This document shows positions 1 through 5,675 of a stretch of 5,675 bases of DNA, in pieces. Where the stretch lies: the NCBI GenBank assembly GCA_016295895.1, contig JAEDKI010000128.1:1-5675 (forward strand). Direction: 5' to 3'. The translations under genes were made by a program, and so were the position numbers. Under the pieces are notes generated by a model. It saw only the letters and a list, made by a program, of their open reading frames with translations. It ran no database searches and was not told the DNA's origin. Source of the stretch: Clostridiaceae bacterium. GTDB taxonomy: Bacteria > Bacillota > Clostridia > Oscillospirales > Acutalibacteraceae. How positions within the stretch are numbered: the first letter of the stretch is position 1; each line of letters begins with the position of its first letter.

Positions 1-2
1 CA

Positions 3-599
3 AATCCCGATGCAAAATGGAGAATTATGATGTTCCATCATGATCTTTACAGCGGCAGGATTCCTCACAGAGAGAGCGAAAACGAGATTCTCAGATTACT
101 TTGGGGGCCGATTGCAGACGAATTCAAAATTGACCTTGTTCTTCTCGGCCACAGCCATTATTATACCGTAACAAATGTTATGTATAATAATAAAACCGTT
201 CAGCCTTATTCTCAGACTATGACCGACCCTGCAGGAACGGTATTCATGGTTTCAGGCTCTATCAACCGCCCGAGACAAGATGATGACATCGGTTTAAGCG
301 AAAATGTCGGCTTTGATTATCTGACCGAAGAACCTATATATAATATCATTGATTTTTCCGAGGATTCAATAACCGTTTCTTCTTATACCGAAGGTTCTGC
401 AAACCCGTTTAATTCGTTCAGCATTGTCAAAACAAGCGATAAAGGCGGTCACCCCGATAAGCTTCCTCCGATTTATAACAGCTTTGTCAGAGCTGTCGGA
501 ACAGTTTATGCTTTTTTCAATAACATTGGTGTATATCAGAAACTTAAAGACAGCGGATACGATGTTTCATTTTTTGATGCTGTATTTTCCAAAAAATAA
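3..599 (+). CDS. Purple-acid-phosphatase-like metallophosphoesterase, C-terminal part (5' end outside window)
   Basis: The reading frame is open from the left edge, so the first 198 visible residues are the end of a longer protein; the in-frame ATG at 27 is internal. Seen: an FHHDLYS segment (visible residues 11-17) matching the metal-binding His motif of purple acid phosphatases (compare H-x-P-L-Y-S), then IDLVLLGHSHYY (43-54), the family's last metal motif GHxHxY, then a GTVFMVSGS strand typical of the end of the fold. Family knowledge: these enzymes hydrolyse phosphate mono- or diesters with a dinuclear metal centre and are usually exported. The early metal motifs (DxH/GD/GNH) and any signal peptide lie upstream and cannot be checked. 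A tail of about 60 residues after the catalytic fold has no function I recognise. The gene ends in TAA, 21 bases before the GDPD start, so the two are probably cotranscribed. Family is confident; substrate is unknown. Confidence 0.85.
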   Translation, partial: NPDAKWRIMMFHHDLYSGRIPHRESENEILRLLWGPIADEFKIDLVLLGHSHYYTVTNVMYNNKTVQPYSQTMTDPAGTVFMVSGSINRPRQDDDIGLSENVGFDYLTEEPIYNIIDFSEDSITVSSYTEGSANPFNSFSIVKTSDKGGHPDKLPPIYNSFVRAVGTVYAFFNNIGVYQKLKDSGYDVSFFDAVFSKK

Positions 600-608
600 T
601 CACGGTTT

Positions 609-616
609 GAGGTGAT
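609..616 (+). promoter_or_regulatory. Strong ribosome binding site deciding the GDPD start
   Basis: GAGGTGAT is complementary to the 3' end of 16S rRNA and its GAGG core ends 8 bases before ATG 621. A GTG at 612 in the same frame overlaps this site and would have no ribosome binding site of its own, so ATG 621 is preferred. Confidence 0.85.
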
Positions 617-620
617 TAAT

Positions 621-1367
621 ATGCTTATTATAGCGCATAGGGGTGCAAACCGTTTTGCGCCGCAAAACACTCTGCATGCTTTCAAAAAAGCCGCCGATTT
701 AAATTCCGACGGGGTTGAAACCGATGTTCATTTGACTAAAGACGGTCAACTCGTTCTTTGTCACAATAATACAGTTAATAAAACCTCAAACGGCAAAGGA
801 AAAATATCGGAAATGAGCCTGAAAGAATTAAGAAATTTTGATTTCGGCTCATGGTTCGGCAACAAGTTTAAAGATACGCTTATTCCGACACTTGATGAGT
901 TTCTTCATTTGATGAAGGATACTGCAGTTTCGGTTCTCAACATCGAACTTAAACCTCAGAAAAACGGCAATACGGATTTCGTTGAAAAGGTTATAAAAAA
1001 AGCCAAAAGCTTCGGCGTTGAAGATAAGCTTTTTATTTCAAGCTTTGATTCAGGTATTTTGAACAAAGTTAAAGAAATCGATTCGAGCATAAAAACAGGA
1101 TATCTTTATCCGTCTATGGGTGAAATTGTTAAGAGAAAGTTATTTTCTCCGCTTCCTGTTGCAAAAAAGTGCAAAGCTGATTTTATTCTTCCTCATCACG
1201 GATATGTTTCAAAAAATCTTATAAATAAAGCCCATGCTTTGGGAATAAAGGTCGGAGTATGGACTGTCAACAAAATTGAATCCGTTGAAAAGCTTGTTAA
1301 AATCGGAGTTGACGGAATAATAACGGATGTTCCCGATATTATAAAAAACAAAGTTGAATCAATATAA
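621..1367 (+). CDS. Glycerophosphodiester phosphodiesterase (GDPD family), cytoplasmic
   Basis: Complete 248-residue protein, the normal length of a single-domain bacterial GDPD. Members hydrolyse glycerophosphodiesters to sn-glycerol 3-phosphate and an alcohol, using a metal in a TIM barrel. Seen: HRGA at residues 6-9 (catalytic His6), PQNT at 14-17, the metal pair in VETDVH (Glu33, Asp35), second catalytic His48 in the CHNN segment, the NGKG turn (57-60), IPTLDEFL (88-95), the third metal ligand Glu109 in NIELKP, and the closing GVWTVN and GVDGIITDVPD strands. There is no signal peptide or membrane segment, so the substrate must be imported or internal. Oddities: the family's usual PENT is PQNT, and the usual HD after the first strands is HN. 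The metal ligands and both catalytic histidines are kept, so activity is likely. The gene follows the phosphoesterase by 21 bases, which suggests a shared transcript for phosphate-ester scavenging. The exact diester substrate cannot be read from sequence. Confidence 0.93.
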   Translation: MLIIAHRGANRFAPQNTLHAFKKAADLNSDGVETDVHLTKDGQLVLCHNNTVNKTSNGKGKISEMSLKELRNFDFGSWFGNKFKDTLIPTLDEFLHLMKDTAVSVLNIELKPQKNGNTDFVEKVIKKAKSFGVEDKLFISSFDSGILNKVKEIDSSIKTGYLYPSMGEIVKRKLFSPLPVAKKCKADFILPHHGYVSKNLINKAHALGIKVGVWTVNKIESVEKLVKIGVDGIITDVPDIIKNKVESI

Positions 1368-1405
1368 AAAATCGGCGTACCGCAGTTATGAAGCGGTACG
1401 CCGAT
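1366..1405 (-). terminator. Intrinsic terminator of the minus-strand iol/phosphoesterase operon
   Basis: Arms 1371-1383 (ATCGGCGTACCGC) and 1393-1405 form a perfect 13-bp GC-rich stem with a 9-base loop (1384-1392). Read on the minus strand the stem is followed at once by TTTTTATATT, giving a classical intrinsic terminator 14 bases after the phosphoesterase stop. Read on the plus strand the stem is followed by TGCTATATTC, a poor U-tract, so it probably stops plus-strand transcription less well. It fills the 52-base gap between the convergent genes, and the minus-strand T-run overlaps the GDPD stop codon. Confidence 0.88.
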
Positions 1406-1419
1406 TGCTATATTCAGTT

Positions 1420-3096
1420 TCAAAAAATTACTGAAAGATAATATTTAAAGGCATCAAATGAAGTCATTGAATTATTATTGCAAGGTGATCCGTCAGGAAG
1501 AAAAGCCGAGCCGTCAATAATATCAATATTATTATCGGCAGGGTAGGGGTCAATAAAAATACCCTGACAAAATTCACCGAAAATAATTCCCAATATTCTT
1601 GCAGGAATAAAACCAATTACTCTTTCAACAGCTTCATCAATAAGCGAGTTATGGAGCGGGTTATATTTCAGAATATTTTCAATACCCGAAACCTCGCTGA
1701 TAGAGTTGAAAACTAAATCCAAAGCAAATTCAAATGCCGTGCCGTCAAGTAATTTCTCTGTAGCTTTTTTCATTTCGGGGCTGAGTTGCTCATCACCTGC
1801 ATAATGAAGCCTGTAAAGCTCGGTAAACATCTTGTCAACGGTTATTCCGCAGTCAAGCTCATAGGCAAGCAAACTGTCAACAACTTTCGTCATCAATTCA
1901 AGAAAGAAATCATAAACAGCACTATAAGCGGAATCGTTTGATTTGAATAAACCTGCAACAGCATCGGTCACATCGAAAATAGCTCTGTTACGCATCATTC
2001 TGGTAACGCCGCCGTTATAGAAATAATCCTTGCAGAACGCCTGATAATCTTCAATTCCGTCAATGCTCTCGGGAAACTCGGTTCTTATTTCACAGTCAGC
2101 ACCGTTAAATTTAATATGTCTTATCGGTGAGCCGTGAAGAAGAAGCGAACCGGTGCATACTTCATAAATCGTGTTGCCGTTTTTTGAAGTGACGGAAGCA
2201 ATATCGTTTGCGTGAGAATGGCCTGTAAAAATATATTCTGCTCCGAGATCGGCAAGTTCCGTTGCAAGCTTTTCACCGTCATCAAGGAAATTACCGCCCA
2301 TAATCATTGACTGCATTGAATATTTTTCGATGAAGTCAAAATGCGCCATAAGAAGAGGAATGTCTCCCGAATCGGTGCACTTTTTAATTTCATCGTTTAC
2401 CCATTCGAGAAGCTTGCCGTCAAGCGACTTTTTGCCCGTGCAAAGCTCGCCGCTGTATTCGTTAGCGTCAATAGCAATCAAGCGGTAACCGTCTGTAATC
2501 TGAGCGGTATATGAAAGTGAACCGTTCGGATCTCTTGAAATAATCTTATCATTATTTCCGTATCCAAAGTCCTTATAAAGCTCAACAAATTCGGTTTTAG
2601 TTGTGCCTTTTACTTCAATCGCTACATCGTCAACATAAGTTTCTCCGGCTCTGACAATTGTTTTGTCAGGGTCATCGGCAACATATTTATAAGCGGGCTT
2701 GTCAGCTCTTGAAATGTCGTGATTGCCGGGTATTGTATAAACATCAATACCGTTTTCGGTTAACCTTTTAAGCTTTGCAACGAGCATCTCATGGCTGAGG
2801 TATTCACTGCTCATGGCATTATCGCCGGGAATAAAGACGATTTTTGAACCGCTCGAAATAATTGAATCGATTGCTTTGTCAACTATTTCATCCGCATACT
2901 GCTCAAGCTTCAAGTCGTTATCAACTCTCCTGCGATAATTAAAACCATTCAAATTGCCGATATATTCCTCGGGAAAATAATGTATATCGCTGATAACGCT
3001 GATTTTCAGGCTGTTATCCGTCTGAGCAAAAGCGGGAATTAAGCAACTTAATATTATTAGGCACGAGAGAATAAAGCTTAATAATTTTTTAATCAT
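1420..3096 (-). CDS. Exported calcineurin-like metallophosphoesterase with helical C-terminal extension
   Basis: Complete 558-residue protein. The N-terminus is a classical signal peptide: Lys3-Lys4, a hydrophobic core over residues 5-20, and a signal peptidase I site after PAFA (21-24), so it should act outside the membrane. The mature protein starts with a metallophosphoesterase domain (about 30-345) with every expected metal motif: SDIH (Asp37, His39), PGDN (Asp92), GNHD (Asn125, His126), AHFDF (His252) and GHSH (His293, His295). The remaining 210 or so residues look mostly helical and match no function I know; they make the protein longer than a bare catalytic domain. No cell-wall anchor or lipobox is convincing. 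Family knowledge: phosphomonoester or diester hydrolysis with two metal ions; substrate not predictable. It lies 18 bases after iolE on the same strand with no room for a usual promoter, so it appears to be part of the iol transcript. Translation may be modest, since its ribosome binding site is weak. An inositol-phosphate substrate is an inference from context. Confidence 0.93.
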   Translation of the reverse strand: MIKKLLSFILSCLIILSCLIPAFAQTDNSLKISVISDIHYFPEEYIGNLNGFNYRRRVDNDLKLEQYADEIVDKAIDSIISSGSKIVFIPGDNAMSSEYLSHEMLVAKLKRLTENGIDVYTIPGNHDISRADKPAYKYVADDPDKTIVRAGETYVDDVAIEVKGTTKTEFVELYKDFGYGNNDKIISRDPNGSLSYTAQITDGYRLIAIDANEYSGELCTGKKSLDGKLLEWVNDEIKKCTDSGDIPLLMAHFDFIEKYSMQSMIMGGNFLDDGEKLATELADLGAEYIFTGHSHANDIASVTSKNGNTIYEVCTGSLLLHGSPIRHIKFNGADCEIRTEFPESIDGIEDYQAFCKDYFYNGGVTRMMRNRAIFDVTDAVAGLFKSNDSAYSAVYDFFLELMTKVVDSLLAYELDCGITVDKMFTELYRLHYAGDEQLSPEMKKATEKLLDGTAFEFALDLVFNSISEVSGIENILKYNPLHNSLIDEAVERVIGFIPARILGIIFGEFCQGIFIDPYPADNNIDIIDGSAFLPDGSPCNNNSMTSFDAFKYYLSVIF

Positions 3097-3106
3097 TTTA
3101 AATCTG

Positions 3107-3110
3107 TCCC
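3107..3110 (-). promoter_or_regulatory. Weak ribosome binding site of the exported phosphoesterase
   Basis: Only GGGA is found upstream of ATG 3096, with a long 10-base spacing, compared with the full GGAGG before iolE. The phosphoesterase is therefore probably translated less than iolE, or relies on ribosomes finishing iolE 18 bases upstream. Confidence 0.4.
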
Positions 3111-3114
3111 GATA

Positions 3115-4008
3115 TTAAAGTCCGGTTTTTTCGTTAATGTATTTTCTTGCCATGCAGGCATATTCAAAGGGATTAGCCTTTGCCGGATCCTGCTCGGCTT
3201 CAACAACAACCCAACCTTCATAACCTGCTTGATCAAGAATATCAAATACGGGTGTGAAATCAAAGTCTCCGTCACCGGGAACGGTAAATGCACCTGCTCT
3301 GACGCAGTCAAGGAAGCTCCAACCTTTTTCCTTGCCTTCGTTAATAACATCCTGTCTGATGCTCTTTAAGTGAACATGCTTAACACGGTTAACATACTTT
3401 TTAAGAACGCCGATTGCATCCTCGCCCGAGAACGAAAGATGACCTGTATCATAAAGAAGGTAAACAAGATCGGGATCTGTTATCTCCATGAGCTTGTCAA
3501 TTTCCGCCTCTGTCTGAACGCCCGTGCCCATATGATGATGAACGGTGAAATACATTCCCTTTTCTTTTGCAAGTCTGCCCATTTCGTTGAAGCCCTTTGC
3601 GATAAGAGCCCACTGCTCATCAGTATAAACGGGCTTTTCTCCGAAAATGCTGACGCTCTTGCCCTGAATGGAATTGCCCTGCTCGGATGCACCGATTACC
3701 TTTGCTCCAAGTGCATGGAGAAAGTCTCTGTGCTTGATGAAAGCTTCGATTGTAGCTTCATAACCGTCTGAAAGCAGGAGAGATGAAAACCAGGCATTGC
3801 AGATACGAAGTCCTCTGACATCGAGCTTATGTTTGAGAGTTTCAACATCCTTGGGATATTTGTTGCCGATTTCGCTGCCCTTGAAGCCGCTGAGAGCCAT
3901 TTCGCTCACGCACTGTTCAAAGGTGTTTTCTGCGCCGAGATCGGGCAGGTCATCATTTGTCCAAGCGATAGGAGCTATCGCAAGATTTACTTTTTCTTTG
4001 TTAAGCAT
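3115..4008 (-). CDS. iolE: Myo-inosose-2 dehydratase (scyllo-inosose dehydratase)
   Basis: Complete 297-residue protein, the usual IolE length. It removes water from 2-keto-myo-inositol (scyllo-inosose) to give 3D-(3,5/4)-trihydroxycyclohexane-1,2-dione, the second step of the Bacillus-type myo-inositol pathway, in the cytoplasm. Seen: the IolE-type opening IAPIAWTNDDLPDLG (residues 11-25), the SEIGNKYP segment (45-52), and the xylose-isomerase-like TIM-barrel elements HHHMGTGV, LLYDTGHLSFSG, VKHVHLKSIR and VVVEAEQDP in the expected order. The acidic and His residues of these strands are the family's metal and substrate ligands. The start is fixed by GGAGG 7 bases upstream. Its neighbour upstream is iolD, whose enzyme uses its product, which makes the assignment firm. 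A general sugar-phosphate isomerase/epimerase of the same fold is the only alternative, and the opening motif and the iolD neighbour argue against it. Confidence 0.96.
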   Translation of the reverse strand: MLNKEKVNLAIAPIAWTNDDLPDLGAENTFEQCVSEMALSGFKGSEIGNKYPKDVETLKHKLDVRGLRICNAWFSSLLLSDGYEATIEAFIKHRDFLHALGAKVIGASEQGNSIQGKSVSIFGEKPVYTDEQWALIAKGFNEMGRLAKEKGMYFTVHHHMGTGVQTEAEIDKLMEITDPDLVYLLYDTGHLSFSGEDAIGVLKKYVNRVKHVHLKSIRQDVINEGKEKGWSFLDCVRAGAFTVPGDGDFDFTPVFDILDQAGYEGWVVVEAEQDPAKANPFEYACMARKYINEKTGL

Positions 4009-4015
4009 TTCTTTT

Positions 4016-4020
4016 CCTCC
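4016..4020 (-). promoter_or_regulatory. Ribosome binding site of iolE
   Basis: On the minus strand GGAGG is followed by seven bases (AAAAGAA) and then ATG 4008. It sits in the 21-base gap after the iolD stop and is near consensus, so iolE should be efficiently translated. Confidence 0.9.
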
Positions 4021-4029
4021 GATGTTAAA

Positions 4030-5673
4030 TTAATATAATCTTGCTTTCGCAATATTTTCCTGCATTTCTTCATACGCTGCCTGAACACGCTCGCTCTTTG
4101 AAACTTCGGCAACGCCTACTCTCCACCAAGCGTCATAGCCTTCGCTCATGCTGCCGTGAACAACTTTGATGTCAAACAGACAGGGGACTGACTGCTTTTT
4201 GGAATCCTTAAGAGCCTCACGAAGCTCGGCAACATTTGTTACTCTGTATGCCTTGCAGCCGTATCCTTCGGCAATCTTTGCAAAATCAATGGGAACAAGC
4301 GGACCGTCGAGCATACCGGAAAGAGGATTCCTTGCCTGGAATCTTGTTCCGAACGTGTCCGTTCCCTGATTGTTCTGAAGATTTTCAATACAACCCCAGC
4401 CGACATTGTCAAAGAGCATTACATTAATCTTTGCATGCTCCATAACTGCGGTGTAAAGCTCGCTGTGAAGCATCAGGAAGCTTCCGTCACCGACCATGGT
4501 GTAAACCTCTCTGTCAGGCTCTGCAAGCTTAACACCGAGAGCTCCGCAGATTTCATAGCCCATGCAAGAGAAGCCGTATTCCATATGATATGTTTTGGGA
4601 ACGGACGATCTCCACAGTCTCTGCATACAGCCGGGAAGGCTTCCCGAAGAGCCGATTGCGATTGCGTTCTTGTCAATTGCTTTATTGATTTCGCCGAGAG
4701 CTCTCATCTGAGAAAGACCCTCTTTGAGCGAAATGTTGTAGCAGCGGTCAACCTCAGCGTTATATTCCTCCTTGAACTGAGCAAGCTCATCGCCCCAGGA
4801 CGAATAATATTCTTTCATCGATAGAGCACCCATGATATCAAGCATGGCTGTCTTTGCGTCGGCGATAACAGCAGTTGAATCCATTTTGAATGCGTCAAAT
4901 GAAGAAACATTTATTGAAAGCATTCTGACATCGGGATTCTGGAAACCCCATTTTGAAGCTGTTGTAAAGTCGGTGAGTCTTGTTCCTACGGCGATAATAA
5001 GATCAGCCTGCTTTGCCGCAGCATTAGCGGCAGGGCCGCCCGTAACGCCGATTCCTCCGAGATTAAGCGGAAGATCCCAACGGATATTGCCTTTACCGGC
5101 TTGAGTTTCAGCAATGGGAATATTAAACTTTTCGGCAAAGAACTGAGCAGTTTCCCACGCCTCCGAATATGTAACTCCGCCGCCGACAATCATCAGAGGC
5201 TTTTGGCTTCTCATTATCTCTTTAACCGCTTCTTCAATCTCACGGTGAGTGGGGGAGCGGCGGTCAATATACCAGACTCTCTTTTTAAGGAAATAATCGG
5301 GATAATCAAACGCTTCGCCCTCAACATCCTGAGGCATTGCAAGACAAACTGCACCCGTCTCGGCAGGATCAGTTAAAACTCGCATTGCATTAATGCACGC
5401 AGTCATTAACTGTTCGGGTCTTACTATTCTGTCCCAATACTTGCAAACAGCCTTGAAAGCATCGTTGGCAGTTGTTGAATAATTGGTCGGCTGTTCAATC
5501 TGCTGAAGAACGGGGTCGGGCTGACGGCAGGCAAACGTATCACCGGGCAGGAGAAGCAGAGGAATTCTGTTTGCTGTTGCAGTACCTGCAGCGGTTACCA
5601 TGTTAAGTGCGCCCGGACCAATAGACGAAGTGCAGGCGATAATTTTTCTGCGGTTTTTCTGCTTTGCAAATGC
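4030..5673 (-). CDS. iolD: 3D-(3,5/4)-trihydroxycyclohexane-1,2-dione hydrolase, N-terminus outside window
   Basis: A thiamin-diphosphate enzyme that opens the six-membered ring of trihydroxycyclohexanedione to 5-deoxy-glucuronate in myo-inositol catabolism. The frame stays open through the right edge, and the residues before Met 5601 (SSIGPGALN) continue the family's N-terminal Pyr domain, so that Met is internal. About 547 residues are visible; IolD is usually near 640, so roughly 90 are missing, including the conserved ThDP-activating Glu region. Seen: LLLPGDTFACRQPDPVLQQ, characteristic of IolD, just after the edge; a central domain with LMIVGGGVTYSEAWE; and the C-terminal ThDP domain with MVGDGSF (GDGSF at 4477-4491) and the DN of LFDNVGWG (4405-4410), the standard GDG-to-N metal/diphosphate motif. 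Acetolactate synthase and other ThDP enzymes share the fold but lack the RQPDPVLQQ segment. iolE begins 21 bases after its stop. Its codons are visibly richer in G+C than those of the plus-strand genes, as expected for a well-expressed catabolic gene. Confidence 0.96.
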   Translation of the reverse strand, partial: AFAKQKNRRKIIACTSSIGPGALNMVTAAGTATANRIPLLLLPGDTFACRQPDPVLQQIEQPTNYSTTANDAFKAVCKYWDRIVRPEQLMTACINAMRVLTDPAETGAVCLAMPQDVEGEAFDYPDYFLKKRVWYIDRRSPTHREIEEAVKEIMRSQKPLMIVGGGVTYSEAWETAQFFAEKFNIPIAETQAGKGNIRWDLPLNLGGIGVTGGPAANAAAKQADLIIAVGTRLTDFTTASKWGFQNPDVRMLSINVSSFDAFKMDSTAVIADAKTAMLDIMGALSMKEYYSSWGDELAQFKEEYNAEVDRCYNISLKEGLSQMRALGEINKAIDKNAIAIGSSGSLPGCMQRLWRSSVPKTYHMEYGFSCMGYEICGALGVKLAEPDREVYTMVGDGSFLMLHSELYTAVMEHAKINVMLFDNVGWGCIENLQNNQGTDTFGTRFQARNPLSGMLDGPLVPIDFAKIAEGYGCKAYRVTNVAELREALKDSKKQSVPCLFDIKVVHGSMSEGYDAWWRVGVAEVSKSERVQAAYEEMQENIAKARLY

Positions 5674-5675
5674 TA

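Noticed and set aside
27..29. ATG as the start of the first phosphoesterase
   Set aside because: The frame is open to the left edge, and the Met lies directly before a core metal-binding motif, so it cannot be the N-terminus of a folded enzyme.
612..620. GTG at 612 as an earlier start of the GDPD gene
   Set aside because: It lies inside the GAGGTGAT ribosome binding site that is correctly placed for ATG 621, and the added three residues are not part of the HRG-containing first strand.
1196..1423. Open frame of 75 codons on the minus strand spanning the terminator
   Set aside because: It would run through the 13-bp hairpin and antisense to the conserved end of the GDPD; no ribosome binding site or recognisable product.
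3025..3096. Lipoprotein signal (Cys12 or Cys18) in the exported phosphoesterase
   Set aside because: The residue at -2 of each Cys is Leu, which does not fit the lipobox, and a good signal peptidase I site (PAFA) follows at residues 21-24.
3370..3771. Open frame of 133 codons on the plus strand inside iolE
   Set aside because: Antisense to conserved IolE motifs, Cys-rich and without family resemblance; a shadow frame.
4435..4824. Open frame of 129 codons on the plus strand inside iolD
   Set aside because: It lies wholly antisense to a well-supported ThDP-enzyme domain, has no ribosome binding site I can see and resembles no known protein; a shadow of the real gene.
5599..5601. ATG (minus strand) as the start of iolD
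   Set aside because: The frame is open upstream to the window edge and encodes recognisable family sequence (SSIGPGALN), so this Met is internal and the gene is cut by the window.
1..5675. Defence system, mobile element, CRISPR or riboswitch as a hidden novel system
   Set aside because: The genes fill nearly the whole window with recognisable metabolic families, no gap exceeds about 55 bases, and I saw no direct repeats, terminal inverted repeats or transposase-like frame.

Overview
The window looks like chromosomal DNA from a low-to-moderate-GC Firmicute, most likely a gut-type Clostridia (Oscillospiraceae or Lachnospiraceae-like). This is inferred from strong GGAGG / GAGGTGAT ribosome binding sites, A/T-rich codon choice, tight operon spacing and the protein families present. 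No rRNA or other phylogenetic marker is in view, so the placement is only a judgement.

Layout: two short gene clusters converge on a hairpin near 1371-1405. On the plus strand, from the left edge, lie the C-terminal part of a purple-acid-phosphatase-like metallophosphoesterase (3-599, N-terminus outside the window) and a complete cytoplasmic glycerophosphodiester phosphodiesterase (621-1367), 21 bases apart. On the minus strand, read from the right edge, lie iolD (5673-4030, N-terminus outside the window), iolE (4008-3115) and a complete exported metallophosphoesterase (3096-1420). The gaps are 21 and 18 bases, which fits one transcript. A perfect 13-bp hairpin followed by a T-run on the minus strand ends that transcript.

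How the genes work together: IolE and IolD are consecutive steps of myo-inositol catabolism. IolE dehydrates scyllo-inosose (2-keto-myo-inositol) to 3D-(3,5/4)-trihydroxycyclohexane-1,2-dione, and IolD opens that ring to 5-deoxy-glucuronate. The unexpected part is the surroundings. A secreted phosphoesterase appears to be a member of the iol operon, and a second phosphoesterase and a GDPD-family diesterase face it. One reading is a locus that takes inositol from phosphorylated or glycerophosphorylated forms (inositol phosphates, glycerophosphoinositol) and then degrades it. This is inference from neighbourhood only; no substrate can be read from the sequence.

I found no mobile element, CRISPR array, tRNA, rRNA or riboswitch. 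No intergenic stretch is longer than about 55 bases, and apart from the ends cut by the window all genes are intact. The promoters of both clusters lie outside the window.
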